Shown here: piece after piece, positions 1-12,900 of the stretch
Numbering within the stretch: position 1 is the first letter of the stretch
Layout of the letters: each line of letters begins with the position of its first letter
Source: Branchiostoma floridae
Taxonomy: Eukaryota; Chordata; Leptocardii; Amphioxiformes; Branchiostomatidae
Length of the DNA stretch: 64,000 nt
NCBI RefSeq assembly: GCF_000003815.2
Contig: NC_049979.1
Location: 34,754,575-34,818,574 of the forward strand
Reading direction: 5' to 3'
The notes under the pieces: model-generated
Told to the model about the DNA's origin: nothing
The model's database searches: none
What the model saw: only the letters and a program-made list of their open reading frames with translations
Position numbers and translations under genes: made by a program

Positions 1-360
1 TTTTCTTGCTATACTATGTACAATATATTATTTTCTGTCTGACATGATTTTCCTTTGCTTTTCATTTGTACTTGATTTCTCTTTGTAAAAATGTATGCTT
101 TTTTATGTAAGGGGTAGCGTCAAAATAAGTCTTGTACTTGAGTGCTCCACCTCTTTGTCATATTGTGTTATTGTTTAAATGTTTGAATAAAAAAAGAAAA
201 CCTCTCGATCCTACATTCCGTTTGACTGGCTTCGACTTACAACACCCTTTCTTTCTTTCCAGAAAAAAATTCTGTCCCACTAGACTGACAATATTTTGAT
301 GTATTACAATTTACATCAGCACTAAATATGCATCATCATAAACATACATCATTACAACGT
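1..360. other. AT-rich stretch, possible 3' end of an upstream gene
   Basis: I see no coding region. An AATAAA hexamer at 186-191 on the + strand could be the poly(A) signal of a gene whose body lies outside the window. Nothing else is recognisable. Confidence 0.3.
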
Positions 361-371
361 GGGGAAGCCCG

Positions 372-480
372 GGGTCACGTGATGAGAGCACGTGACGCAC
401 GGAGGCGTCCTGACGTCAGCCTGGCCCCGCCCTAGCTGCATCCCTAACGTAGCCCCGCCTCTCGAAAATGATATAAAGTT
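372..480 (+). promoter_or_regulatory. Promoter-like block: two E-boxes, CRE, two GC boxes, TATA
   Basis: Within about 105 bp lie CACGTG at 376-381 and 389-394 (the first as TCACGTGA), a perfect CRE TGACGTCA at 411-418, GC boxes at 424-432 and 452-460, and TATAAAG at 472-478, all arranged as a + strand core promoter. The block is GC- and CpG-rich against an AT-rich background. A start near 500-510 is expected. The gene it drives is not certain: a noncoding exon ending at 580 is plausible, and its continuation may be in the assembly gap or at the phosphatase near 4 kb. Confidence 0.55.
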
Positions 481-499
481 AGCGGTAAGTCGACGAACC

Positions 500-580
500 A
501 CACAGAACCAGTGTAGCAGACCGTCCAGGCTACCACCGCTCAATTTTAGTAGTGTTACCGACTTCACCACATCTGAACAG
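500..580 (+). other. Candidate 5' noncoding exon
   Basis: The sequence downstream of the TATA-like box runs to ACAG followed by GTACTT at 581, a fair splice donor. No convincing start codon and reading frame continue across it, so it would be 5' UTR. The downstream partner exon is unknown. This is inferred from position only. Confidence 0.3.
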
Positions 581-854
581 GTACTTGTATTTCTTACTAC
601 CTAATGTTAAACCATAAGCATATCCCTTGTATATTATCAACAGCATCACATAAGTGTCACATCAAACTGCACTGTGTATGTCCATATACCAGGGCCTGCG
701 TGCTTGGTGAAAGTGTAGCAATCATAGAAAACTATATGCATCAAACTGACGTCCTGGTCGTTAGCTGAATCTAGCCTACCGCTAATACCATTTCTTACAA
801 AATGATACAAGCGTGGTACCAGACAGAGAGCTTGACCAAGTTCTTTATGCCCCC

Positions 855-1101
855 TTTACAAATCAAGAATTTAGCTAGCTCGGCCGATTTGTCACCTAGA
901 GCTGATTTACGAGGAGGCTTGACCCTGATGCCTACAAACAAATGGCAGAGTTTCTTCGTCGGCATCAGAGTNNNNNNNNNNNNNNNNNNNNNNNNNNNNN
1001 NNNNNNNNNNNNNNNNNNNNNNNNNNNNNNNNNNNNNNNNNNNNNNNNNNNNNNNNNNNNNNNNNNNNNNNTCGGCCGAGCTAAATTCTTGATTTGTAAA
1101 G
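855..1101. repeat. Inverted repeat interrupted by a 100-N assembly gap
   Basis: The left arm (about 855-887) begins TTTACAAATCAAGAATTTAG and ends in TCGGCCGA. The right arm (1072-1101) is its reverse complement apart from a 4-base indel. The gap at 972-1071 is exactly 100 N, a conventional placeholder, so the true interior length is unknown. The arms look like the ends of a palindromic transposable element. Confidence 0.65.
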
Positions 1102-1347
1102 CCGGCTTTAACACATCTTGAATACTCTATTTTCTCCTTTATTTTGCCGCCAGTTATTATTATAGATCAGTTTAAACGTAGCCACCATAGTGACATTTTT
1201 GTTACCACAGAATTATTTAATTTCTTTTACAGCCAAGTCGTTATAGGTGAACCCTTCTGTCCAATATGCAAGTTAAAAGGCATTCTCATACTGGCCGTGT
1301 CGACTCGGTGCAAATCAATCTCACTGCATGTGCCACAGGGCTGCAAC

Positions 1348-1420
1348 ATACTCTCCAAGCAGAGGTTGAGTCGTGGAGATATAGCAGTAGTCGGGAAATT
1401 TACCGGTGCTTGGAGAGTAC
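1348..1420. mobile_element. Small MITE of the CTCCAAGCAGA family
   Basis: The ends read TACTCTCCAAGCA and, inverted, TGCTTGGAGAGTA, about 73 bp in all. The same terminal sequence recurs at 6523-6596, 16835-17018, 50472-50515 and 54971-55145. It has no coding capacity. Confidence 0.55.
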
Positions 1421-2144
1421 TGCAACAGTACTCTTTTTTTCCCCCACATACAGTATAAAAGTAAATTAAAGGGTGGCGCATTGAGTTTCAAAGTCCTTTC
1501 TTGGTGGGATTTTATGTCAAGTATTGGCAGTTGGGTCGCTACATCGAATAAAAACAAGACTTTAAAGATTTAAACCATCGAAAACTCTTTCTTGCTGAAT
1601 TGGTGGGATTTGATGTGAAATCTGGGCAGTTTTGGGTTCGCTACCGCAAATGAAAAAAAAAGGCTTTTTAAAGACAATTATAAACCCTTTTTTTGTGAAA
1701 TCTGGGAGGTCTTTGTTCTGAAGTATCGCTTTTGTCGGTACCGCTATGACAATCCATTCTGTCCCCTACGTCATACGCTTCACACGTCTTAAACAATGCG
1801 TAGTTTACGTCTTTTGTTTCGTTCCGAGGACACGTCTTTGGCTGTGGCCCAGTCTCCAGAGTGGTAGCCACAGGACGTCATTAAAGAAGACTTTACCGTC
1901 TTTCCCATCTCTTACGATTTATTATGGTAACACCAAAGAGGCTTTACTTTACATAAACATCCATACCGATTCATCAGTTCACGATTGAAAGGACCGAAAA
2001 TGAATATAAAATCCGATTCCCACGTCGAAAACAATACCCCGATACGTGTGCCCTTTGTCTCCGTGCGTGCAACGATGACCCAAGCAATTTAGGGATTTAT
2101 GGAAAACCCATGACACCACATATTTATTGTCAATTATGCAGAAC

Positions 2145-3945
2145 AGTACAGCCTTTTCAAACCTCAACAGGCCGGTTTTAGGAAAAATTTTAGAACATCT
2201 GATAATTTGTTTGTGTTAACCACTTTAGTCAGCAAATACCTAAGCAAAAATGCAAAAATGTATGCATGTTTTGTGGATTTCAGCAAAGCTTTTGACTCCG
2301 TTTGGCGAGCAGGTCTATTTTTCAAACCTTGGAATAGGAGGAAAATTCTTAAAGACAATAAAAAACATGTACTCAAAAACTACAAATTGCATTAAAACCA
2401 ACGGCGGCCTTACGGAGCCTTTTTTAACTCACTGTGGGGTCCGACAAGGCTGTAATTTAAGTCCAACTTTGTTTAATTTATTTATTAGCGATATAACTTT
2501 TGAGTTTGATGATATTTGTTGCAACTCTCCTAGTTTACACAATAGGAAAGTACCGTGCCTTTTGTATGCAGATGATCTTGTATTGTTTTCCTAGTCTGAA
2601 CAAGGCTTGTAATCATGTTTAGTTAGATTAGAAAGATATTGTAAACATTGGAACCTGAAGGTGAATTTAAAAAAGACCAAGATTATTGTCTTCACCAAGG
2701 GAGGTAGATTACCAAAGAATTGTTTCTTTTTGTTTGATGGTAATGTAATTGAAATTGTTGTCATATTGTTATCTAGGTATAGTGGTAAGTGCAGCTGGCA
2801 CTTTCAAGGCCAACAACAAACATCTAAGAAACAAGGGTCTAAAATCTTTGTTTAGCATTAGGCAATCACTTGACAAAGCCGATTGCCCACTAGCTGTTAA
2901 AAATAAGATTTTCGACTCTTGTATTAAACCTATATTACTTTATGGGTCCGAAATATGGGGATCTCTAAAAAGTCCCAAAAATTGTCCCATTGAATCTGTA
3001 CACCTAAAATATTGTAAATATTCACTCAATGTCCCCAAAACAGCTAGTAATCTCGCAGCACAGGCAGAACTAGGGAGGTACCCCATTCATCTGGAGGCCT
3101 CCCTAAATACCATCAAGTATTTCATTCGACTTAGCAAGAACGTGCCAGCTGACAGCCTTCAAGCAGATGCTCTCTTGTGCCAAATGGATTTAGAAGCATC
3201 AGGTTCTAAATGTTGGGCCTCTGAAGTACGCAACACTCTAGAGAAATGTGGCTATGCTTTCGTCTGGCAAAACGCCCAGTCATCAGTCTCAAGTACACCT
3301 CAAATTATTTCATCAATCTATCAACGTTTAAAAGATATTTATTTCCAGACCTTTCTATCTGAAATCTAAAACGATAAAAGAGTTGCGACTGCGAAAAACA
3401 AACTACGAACATACAGACTATTAAAACAATCTTATAAAGAAGAAGAATATCTTAAGATTGCCAATGTACGACACAGATCTACCATCACAAAACTAAGAAT
3501 CAGTTGCCACAAATTACGAATCGAATCAGGAAGACATAGCCACACTCCTCTAGAGCAAAGAATATGCCAATTTTGTAGTTTAGGGAAAGTAGAAGATGAA
3601 GTACATTTTACTATGGATTGTCCTTTGTATGATAGCGATAGGAGCATTTTATTTGACTATGTGTTAAGTAGATATCCCCACTTTAGATATTTGAATAGTA
3701 AAGAGAAATTTATATTCCTGACAGCTTTTGACAAACCAACTCTAACCAACCATACAGCTAGCTACATTTATACAATTACCAAGAAGCGAGAGGAAGTCGA
3801 ATGTCTTAGAATAGATTATACGCACATCTACATATATAGATGTGTATGATTGTTCCCATTGTTACATATATGTGATTCTTACCGTGTGACCTGTACTTAG
3901 CCCAGTGGGGCAAAAATGTGCAATAAAGGTCTTCATTCATTCATT
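2145..3945 (+). mobile_element. Degenerate non-LTR retrotransposon (LINE), 5'-truncated
   Basis: The reverse transcriptase palm is clear: FVDFSKAFDSVW (about 2267-2302), VRQGCNLSPTLFN (near 2440-2480) and LLYADDLVLFS (near 2562-2592). Further on come the thumb/C-terminal region (2790-3369) and a C-terminal CxxC...HFxxxCPxY zinc-knuckle-like motif near 3560-3630. The copy is broken: the palm crosses a frame change near 2330, a stop follows the YADD block, and another stop lies at about 3367. It starts inside the RT domain. The tail has AATAAA near 3921 followed by an ATTC repeat, as in many LINEs. A related 3' fragment lies inverted at 8804-9100. The clade is not assigned. Confidence 0.85.
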
Positions 3946-3957
3946 GTTCTAGATCTC

Positions 3958-3964
3958 TATAAAG
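3958..3964 (+). promoter_or_regulatory. TATA-like box beside the LINE tail
   Basis: TATAAAG lies about 15 bp after the LINE tail repeat and 31 bp before the proposed phosphatase ATG at 3995. If it is the real TATA box, the 5' UTR would be only a few bases, so it may be coincidental. Confidence 0.3.
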
Positions 3965-3994
3965 GGCCAAGGCGAAAATTAGCTGATCATCAAC

Positions 3995-5431
3995 ATGGGA
4001 GCTGCAATGTCCCTCTCTTACGTGTCAGCAAGCCAGGCAACCTTCTTACCGGTAAGTCAACTATCATGATCTTTTTTCTTCTTTCCTCTTTCAATGTTGT
4101 AACAGTTAGACCGTAGACCGAACGATGCTAAAGGTTTTCAGGTTACAGCTGTGCTGTTATGGTGGTCCGGTAGCAGCAAGGTTGGAACTCTGCCACGGTG
4201 CGGTTGGAAATTGGGTTCGGAAAGTTTGGAATCTACCTCTGCGTAATTTCACATTATATCACATTTCTATGGCATTTTGCACTAAATCCACATAATCTTA
4301 ACATTTATGCACCTTATGTTGTAGTGATGCACACTACTGTAGTCTGTGGAACGCAAACTGGCACTGAAAATAAACTGGCACGCGGGTGGATACAAGCGCA
4401 GTCAATCAGGCTAGCATTATAGGTCCCGACTGGTATTTCCATGCTACTTGAATATGAATTTGTGTTTTTGTGCTATAATTTTCTTCTGTATACACCGCCT
4501 CTATATTGGCTGTCTCATGCGCTTCGCTGTTCCTGATGATCACATGCTTAGCTCACTCGAGTATCACCGCATTCTACTTTATTTCACCGGTATCGGTCAG
4601 TTGATGATAGACTTGCTTCGTGTGTTCTTTTTTCTCTTAGTACATGCAGACGTATTCATAAATACATGTATGCACGTACAGAGGATGACACAAAAGAAGA
4701 AGAAGAAAGCCTTGGTTGTGTTTGACTTTGACAACACCATCATTGATGAGGATGGCGACGATTGGATCCTGAAGCTTGCCCCAGGACGAGAGGCACCCGA
4801 TTGGCTGCGACAGACGTACCGCGAAGGCTTCTTGACAGAGTACATGGAAAGAATTTTTCAATATCTCCATGACAACGGAACTACGCCCGACGAAATCCTC
4901 GACTCCTTAAAGAAAATTCTTTACACTTATAAGAGGCAAGATGTCTTAAAGTTCATTGCTAGTAACAGTAACAAGTTTGACTGTATCGTCATTTCAGACT
5001 CCAACACGGTGTTTATAGAGGCCGTTCTAAAGGGAGGTGGGGTGAAACATGCTGTCAATAACGTGTTCACAAACCCGGCACACTTTGACGAATCAAACTG
5101 CCTGCACATAGAGCCGTTTCACAACCATGCTTGTAAGTCTTGCCCGGTAAACATGTGTAAGAAGACTATACTGATAGAGTATATAGGAACACAAGCACAG
5201 GACGGTGTTGTGTATGACAAGGTTGTGTATGTGGGGGATGGGGTTAACGATCTATGCCCATGTAAGGGGTTGTCAGGATCGGATATTGCCATGCCCAGGA
5301 GGGGATTCAGGCTGATAGAGAAGTTGGCAAAAATGTCACTGAGAGCCAAACTTATACCTTGGGAAAGTGGATCAGAAGTGTTAGCTGTTCTAGCTAAAAG
5401 ATTGTATTTAGATATTCTCCTCTTCGGGTGA
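3995..5431 (+). CDS. PHOSPHO1/2-like phosphatase (HAD superfamily), two exons
   Basis: Proposed exons are 3995-4051 and 4682-5431 (268 aa). The core is certain: the HAD nucleophile motif VVFDFDNTIIDED, then TYREGFLTEYMERIFQYL, the cysteine-bearing stretch SCPVNMCKKTILIEYI and the metal-binding motif VVYVGDGVNDLCP. These match vertebrate PHOSPHO1, which removes phosphate from phosphocholine and phosphoethanolamine, and the related PHOSPHO2. Substrate cannot be chosen from sequence alone. The first exon (MGAAMSLSYVSASQATFLP, then GTAAGT) joins the acceptor at 4681 in phase 0; MG at the start would allow N-myristoylation. The alternative is a start at 4670 or 4685 in the main exon without the short first exon. 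A poly(A) signal lies at 5514-5519. Confidence 0.82.
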
Positions 5432-5513
5432 AAATGGAACTTAGCCTTATCCAATCCTAGTAGTGGTCACCAAGAGTTAACGCTTGCGCCTAGACCCCAC
5501 GGTGAGAGAGCCA

Positions 5514-5519
5514 AATAAA
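5514..5519 (+). terminator. Poly(A) signal of the phosphatase gene
   Basis: AATAAA lies 83 bp after the stop codon, the first such hexamer downstream. Confidence 0.6.
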
Positions 5520-6913
5520 AGCAAAGCTTTTTAAAAGCCTTTCTATTTTAATATTAAGTACCCTACTTATAGTTGAATCAGTTGCAAAACAATGACCTTT
5601 TTCCATATCGTTATTTTGTACCCCCACGAGGTAGTGAAAGCATCACCAGATAGCTGTTTTGAAGCCAATCCATTAACTTGAAGGCTTTGATCATTATCTT
5701 ATTAGTAAGTTTATCTATTTGCAGATTGCCGGCAGTAAACTTCATTGCAAACGCGTTTGATAACAGTTGGTATGTACAGAAAAGGATGGCATTTGAGGGT
5801 ACGTTTTCATGATTGGAAGGATAATTCTTGAGAAAATAGCGTTTAATTAGCGTACACATACCCGTACTACGCAGTCATAGAGTTTAGACTATCACCTTAT
5901 TCCTGAAGATTAGACATGTATCATTGTATAAATTTCTTTGTATTGTTGCCATACATTGTACAGTGTATCACTTCTGTCATGCAATAAAGTTCACTTCATT
6001 TATCCATTGATTGGCATTGATTCAAGATCTACTCACATGCCAAATATCAATACAATCCATTCAGGTCATGTGGAGTTACTAGTAATATGCTCAGGTTCAT
6101 AACGTGACATACCTTCACACAAACGATACCGAAAACATAGCTGGGGCTACGCCACAAGGAAAAAAAGTGTTTTAATTGTAACGTTAGTTCCCCTTTATCC
6201 TTAGGGTAACCTACATCCGTTGTATATAAAAACAGGGTATTTGGAGATCGTTAATAAGTCGTTTGGATGTAGTTTCACATTGCAATATCTTGAAAATGTT
6301 AACATTTGAAACCCACGTCGTTGACCGGAGATCTCTAAATATTCATTTTTTTTTAAAACAACGAATCTATGTTACCCCACGAATTAAGGTGAACTAGCGT
6401 TACATGTAATGTGTTGTTTTTCTACGTCGCAGAAAAACAACACAGTGTATTACAACTAAAATACGTTTTTCCTTTTTAGGCGCGAAGGTAATTAAACCAT
6501 TTGTCAGATGTCACTCATGTTAAGTCTCCAAGCAGAGGTTAAACTCCGGCTGTTTTTTTTTTAAACAACTGGAGCCTAACCTCTGCTTGGAGGGTAACGT
6601 TACATGCACATGTACGATCAACAGGCAAACTAACACGCGCCTCCTTGCGTTGTAACTGTGTAACGCAGGGTGCTCAGGTTTGGAACAAACCATACACGCT
6701 TCAAGATTGTGGGGTCATGTAAAGCAAATTTTACAAAAAAAATCAAATCTTAGTAGCATAAAATAAATAAAGACTAAACTATATTTCATACAGTTGATTT
6801 GTGTGAATCCACATAACGAAAACAAAGGTTTATAGTACGGTAGACTATCAAAAAGAGTAGTCAATCAGTTTCCCCCCTCCCTCTCCTCACCTTGGTACGA
6901 CCCATTCTCCAAC
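5520..6913. other. Intergenic stretch
   Basis: No coding exon is supported. The segment 5925-6000 ends in CAATAAAGTTCACTTCATTT and resembles an old LINE tail. A hairpin lies at about 6411-6446 (GTGTTGTTTTTCT and its complement around a 7-base loop), and a CTCCAAGCAGA-type MITE at 6523-6596. Just before the next gene the sequence is pyrimidine-rich without a TATA box. Confidence 0.4.
6523..6596. mobile_element. Small MITE of the CTCCAAGCAGA family
   Basis: Nearly perfect hairpin: TCTCCAAGCAGAGGTTA at the left and its complement at the right, separated by about 40 bp containing a T tract. Confidence 0.6.
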
Positions 6914-9900
6914 ATGGCGCAGGAAATCTTGGAGTCGCTGTGTAGTGCCAAAAAACTGGACAGGGACCGCGGTTTGACGGAGCTGAAGAGCTTCTTGGGC
7001 AAAGACAACGAAGCCGAAGCCGTCCAGCTCGTAGAAGAAGCGCTGGGAAATGTCCTGAGGGACGCCGCGGTGCCATGGGAGAGTCGGCATGGCAGTCTGA
7101 TGGGGTCCAAGTTGACGGTGAAACATCGCCTCTGTTCCAACGAGTTTGCGGAGTTGTGTGGGGAGAGGGCGGTAGGGATGCTGACAGACGACGAAGTTCG
7201 GGTCCGAATAGCTGCGGGTGAGTCGGGGTGAGGGGTACGTAAGAATATGTAGCTCATGTGTCATGCACCTTTCAAAATGGTGTGCAAATATAGTGGTTTG
7301 ACCTCTGACCTCTAAGCAATACATGTGCATCATCATCATACATGTGCACCTTGCGCTTTGCCTGGATAACGAATGCGAACGGTTCGGAACTTGCATGCAC
7401 CCAATCTATCTGCTTGAACTGACTGTTTCTGACAATAAAATAAGTTGCATGTTGTTGTTGTTGTTGTTGTTGTTGTTGTCCTTGCTTTACGTCTATTTCT
7501 TCGCTGGACGTGGACTCCAGGTGCATGTTGTAAAAACACACGAGAATAAACTTAAATGTGCCCTGACATAACATATCGTTATAGCTGTACAATGTCGTAT
7601 TAATTACCTTTGCCCAGATTATGTTTTGGTGCCATTTGTGTTTGGTTGTGTGTTTTTGTGAACAGCAGAACAGCAGAACTGAAAGAAACTGTATATTTTA
7701 TTTTTATTTATCTGTGTGCTTTTTGGTATGTTGATTGATGCCACCAAAATTATTATGGTGCGTTGATGAAGATCCAGGTGATAAGATGTGCCATATACTG
7801 AAATGGCAATTACTGATCAAGCAACTGGATTTGATTTTGGAAATGGTCAGATGTTTCAGGTAGAATTCACTACTTTTCTTTAGTGACACTGAAATTACCT
7901 CCTAGTGGCTTTCTGTGGTACTGTAGCAGAACTTCAGCAGGGCTAATGAAATACCCTGGTGCAGGTAACATTGAAAATTACCTGCACCAGACAAATTTTA
8001 CCTGCACTACTCTGAATTTAGGAAGTATGGATCATACTAGAATTTTTCAGGAACCATTGCTATTTTTTCTTTTATACATGTAATTAATAGGTGGTAAAAG
8101 TCAATGCAGCTGCTACACAATCCACATAACCTACATCACAGGGCATTTATGTTTATATGAAACTCTTTACATGGACCAGTGCAGGTTAGGTGCAGGTAGA
8201 CACCAGAAATACCTGCACTAACCTGCATATGCAGGTGGTATTTCAAGCACTGTTCAGGCTTACGTATCTAAATGTTTTGGTTCTGATGTGTGCTTCCTGT
8301 TCTGATGTGTCCTCAGGTGAGCTGCTAGGTGAGTTGTGCAGGAGAGACGGTGTCCAGGTGTACCTCAGGTGTAAGGACACCATCCTGCAGGGTGTGGCCA
8401 CAAACCTGGAGAGGGATACCTCGGCAGACCTCAGCACAGAGGAACAGAGGGAGAAGGACAAGCTGATGGAGAAATTGTTTGGAACACAAGCTGTAAGTTC
8501 ATTATGTGTAGCTTCTTTCTGTACTTTATACTATTTTTGCTACACTTTTTCCTCTACAAACAAATAATGTCAATGACTTTGACCAGATGACAATGTAGCA
8601 GATGCCTATGGTGTTTGATTACATAATGTAAGAAGATGTCTGTATTGCTGTAGAAAGAAATCTCAGATGCACAGCAGATCTTCCATGACACAGCCGGCTG
8701 GAGACATCTGGAAACCTGGATGAAGTAAGTCTATTTACTGTCTGGATTTTGACCCGTAGGAAATTGCATTGACAGACAATGTTAAAACCTTGGGCTTTTA
8801 ATTAATGAATGAATGAATGAAAGACCTTTATTGTACATTCATGCCTCAACGGGCTAGGTACAGGTCACTGATAACAGACATGACTGATAGCAGAATAACA
8901 AACATATGAAAAAACAACAGGATACAATTTAACTAGTTGAAGGTACTAAGCTAACAGGATGGTCGACATCTTCTCGCTTCTTTGTACAGGTGTAGATATA
9001 AGAACATATAATGTTTGATATACAGGGTTTGTCTAGGCGCATCAAAAATAGAAATTTATCCGTTGCATTAAGATGTTCAAAATATGGGAACTAATGGATG
9101 GTGAATGTTCATGAGTGAGTGAGCAAGTGAGTGAGTGAGCAAGTTAATGGGTGAGTGAGCGAGTGGGTGAGTAGTTGGATGAGTATACGTGTATGTGTAA
9201 GTGTGTGAGATTTTAACCATCTAACCATTGATCACTAACATTTGGGACAGTGATGCTTGTTCCCTCCATTAAAATTAAATGCCTTGAAGTTGAACTATTC
9301 CCTTTCCCCTTTTGGCTTTACTGCTAGAACTTATTGTAGAAATACTGACCGCAATATCAAGGGGAGTTTTCTGGAGTATGTTTTTAGCGTCTACAGAATG
9401 AGTAAAAACCTCAAAAGTGATCTTGATCCAGTTTAGCTCATTGAAGAGCTAATTTTCCATTGATCATGATACAGAGAAGGCAGATGCTAAGTACAGTATT
9501 CACAGGTTCATTGTTCTGGGAAAATTCCCCTAGCTCTTTTCTACATGGACAATAAACAGTGGATCATGGTTTAACATCCTGTCCTAAGGCTTCTGGTTCC
9601 AGAGGCAGGGCTGCTAACAACTGGAATATGAGTCAAAGTAAAATTATAACAAGTTTCTTTCCCTCCATGCTAGGTGTTTGCAGGAAGTTATTGAGGGCTG
9701 TGGTTCCCAGTTCAACCCCCACGTGACCCAGTCCCTCCTGGACCTGCTGTTCCAGGCCCTGACACACACCAACAGGTTTGTGCGCGAGACGGGCTTCAAT
9801 GTCTGCGGGAGTCTGGTCACCTGCTCGCTTCAACAGGAAGGTGAGATGTCACGCTGTTGTTTTTGCCGTTTGTTTATTTGTTGGTGAGTGAATATGAAAT

Positions 9901-12900
9901 AGTTTGCATGCATACTGGAGTATGATGATGTGCTTGCTACAACAGGAAGGTAAGGTATCACACTAATGTTTTTATTGTTTGTGAATGAGTGAATAAGAGA
10001 GAGTAAGTGCGTATGCGTCTGTGAGCGAGTGGTTTCAACTTCTGCAGGAGTCATGCTTTGACCTCAGTCTGAAGTTGCCTTGTGAGTAGGGGTGGGTTCA
10101 GAAAATTCAGGTACAGTTACCAGGGCTCGAAATACCACCTGCATATGCAGGTTAGTGCAGGTAGAATTGGAGCTGTGCAGGTATTTTTGATGTCTACCTG
10201 CACCTAATCTGCACTGGTCCATGAGCTGGGTTTTTATACATAAATGTCCAATGATGTAGGTGTGTATGGATTGTTATTAGCTGCACTGACTGTTACCACC
10301 TATAAGTATAAAAGAAAAAAAAGTAATGGTTCCTGAACAATTTTAGTATGATCCATACTTCTTAAATTCAGAGTGGTGCAGGTAAAATTTGTCTGGTGCA
10401 GATAATTTTCAATGTTACCTGCACCAGTGCAGGTATGCAGGAAAAAGTATTTCGAGTCCTGGTTACAGTCCAGGTCTAGAGGAACAGGTCCAAGTCAGGA
10501 CCTAAACCTGGATCTAATCGCCTGTCAAAACTTGTGAATGGGAAAAACATTAATTCCATTTCAAATCTGTTTGGTGGAGTATCCAATCTTTATGTAAGCA
10601 ACACAAACTGCCTCTTAGACCAAGTTTGTCTAGGTAAAAAGCCAACTCTTCTCTACTTTGCTCTTGTTATTTTCTTGGACCGGTAAGCTCAAAAACTGTA
10701 AGTGCCTGCCACCGTAGTTCCGGTATGATGTGTTTATTTTGTAATTGGTCCGAAATCTGGTCCACTGATATTTTTCAGGTCCGTTTTTTCTGGACTGCCC
10801 CGTCCCCAAAGAAAAATATTTTTCACCCTACTTGTGTCAGAAAAATGTTATTGATATCATAATTGCAGATTTTAACAGTTTCTTTTGTTGCAGATGGAGG
10901 TACAGTACTCCAGGAGTCAGACACCATACTGTTACATGGGCAGCAGCTGGCTGAGCACTTTGCCACAGGACTCGCTGACAACTGGAGTCAGGTGGGAAAT
11001 AACTGCTATATCATCAACTTCTATTTGGTAACTCATAAAAAACCTGTATCAGGGCTCGAAATACCAGTCCTGCATATGCAGGTTAGTGCAAGTAAAATTG
11101 GAGCTTTGCAGGTATTTCTGGTGTCTACCTGCACCTAACCTACACTGGTACATGTACATTTTTGTGCTCGGTTTTATACATAAGTGTGTGTGATGTATGT
11201 GTATACTTTGTATGGATTGTTATTAGGTGCATTCCGAATTTTGGTAAAGTATGAATAGAAAATAGCAATGCATGGTTCCTGAACAATTTTAGTATGATTC
11301 ATAATTACCAGGTTCAGAGTGGTGCAGGTAAAATTTGTCTGGTGCAGGTAATTTTCAATGTTACCTGCACCAGTGCAGGTATGCAGAAAAAGTATTTCGA
11401 GCCCTGTGTACATAAGGTACATATTCTGCCTTCTTTGCCACGACCAGTGAAAGAGTGGTTCCAGATAATTTTCTTTACCCTTCTGTAGGTAAGAATGGCG
11501 GCATCAGTTGCCACCAGGAAGTTTCTCCTGAGCATGCCCAGTGAAGAAGTGCGTAAGAAGTACTACCCCCTGCTTCTTCCCAGACTCTGTCTCAACAGGT
11601 GAGTTTACTCTTTATAGCTTACCACTTATTTTATGCTCAGTAAGATTGCGTGGCATAATTGACAGCGCTTTGAGCTCAGGCCCAAGAGTTCCCAGGTTTG
11701 AAACGTGCTATGTCACCTGATTTGTCAGTTGAACCTGCAGAAGCTTGATCAAGTTGTTGTTTCTGACTTAGGGAGAAGAGTGCAGTGAACATTGAGCATA
11801 GTTTAGTGCAAGTGGTCGATGGCCTTGCACTGAAAAAACACTAATTAACAAAAAAGTAAACTTTACATCACACTGAACTACTATCATCATTGATGGTCCT
11901 CCTACTTTTCAGGTATTACGTAGCAGAAGGAGTGCGTATCTACTCCCAGGAGACATGGAAGCAGGTGACCCAGACAGAGGGGAAGGCCTTAGTAGAGGAG
12001 CATATCGCTCAAGTGGTATGTATAGTATCATACTTGTACCAGTATCTGTAATGTATAATGATATATATCCTTGAAATACAAAGGGTGACAGAAAGTTATG
12101 TTGTTCTCAATATTGTATGGTTTTGAATGGTAACACGTATCCGTTGTTTTTAAAAACACAATGTTTATAGGAATATCAAGTTGACAGTGGTTTCAAGTTT
12201 TCAATATGTAAAAAAAAATCATAGATATTCAATGTGTGGTATGAAAGCTGTCCATTATCTTCCTCAATACCCAGTCTTAAAAAACAATAAATTTTTTATT
12301 AGGTTATCCAGCAGATAAAAGTGAACTAGCATTTAGGTGTTTGTTCTAAACTACTAACCGTCTATAGTGTCTACATTTTCTAAATACCCAGTCTTAATAC
12401 ATTTTGTATCTCTCCATGCAGGTTGAGTATTATTTGGAGGCCACCACAGCAGATAACCATGCTGTAAGAGAGGCAGCCTGTGCCTGCATAGCTGAGTTAG
12501 GCTCCAAGGTTGGTGATATTGTACCATATCATTATCTCTGAAAACTGTACATGCCACACCTATTTTATTTGTTGTTTCTCGGATTTGCCTGTCAATTTTT
12601 TTCATTTTCAAAAAAAAAAAGACAAACCTCACAAAAAAAACAAACCTGATATTTCCATTCAGAGCCACATACACATAATTTCAGTCTAAAAGCAATTATG
12701 GCTTTTGTTCAGAACATAACAAATCAAAGGAAGGGAGTCATTGAATAAAACGTGCCATTAAACTCCTCAGGCAGTTTATTTTTGTTATTTAAGCAGTATA
12801 TCTTCATTCCAGACATTAGTTAGTCTTATTCATTATAGAATGCATCCCTATAATCTTCATTCTATTAAAAGGAGGCAGAAAAATTCATTTCTTGTTACTC

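Larger units (their letters stand above)
590..2140. other. Gene-poor stretch with palindrome, assembly gap and one small MITE
   Basis: No coding exon is supported here. It contains the gap-bearing inverted repeat (855-1101) and a small inverted-repeat element (1348-1420), listed separately. The rest is AT-rich sequence with no feature I can name. Confidence 0.4.

Noticed and set aside
4448-4680. Upstream extension of the phosphatase frame
   Set aside because: It opens with TTG, encodes a hydrophobic intron-like stretch and crosses a good acceptor; a short first exon at 3995 explains the gene better.
7272-7592. Gln-repeat open frame on the minus strand
   Set aside because: It translates the GTT microsatellite within an intron.
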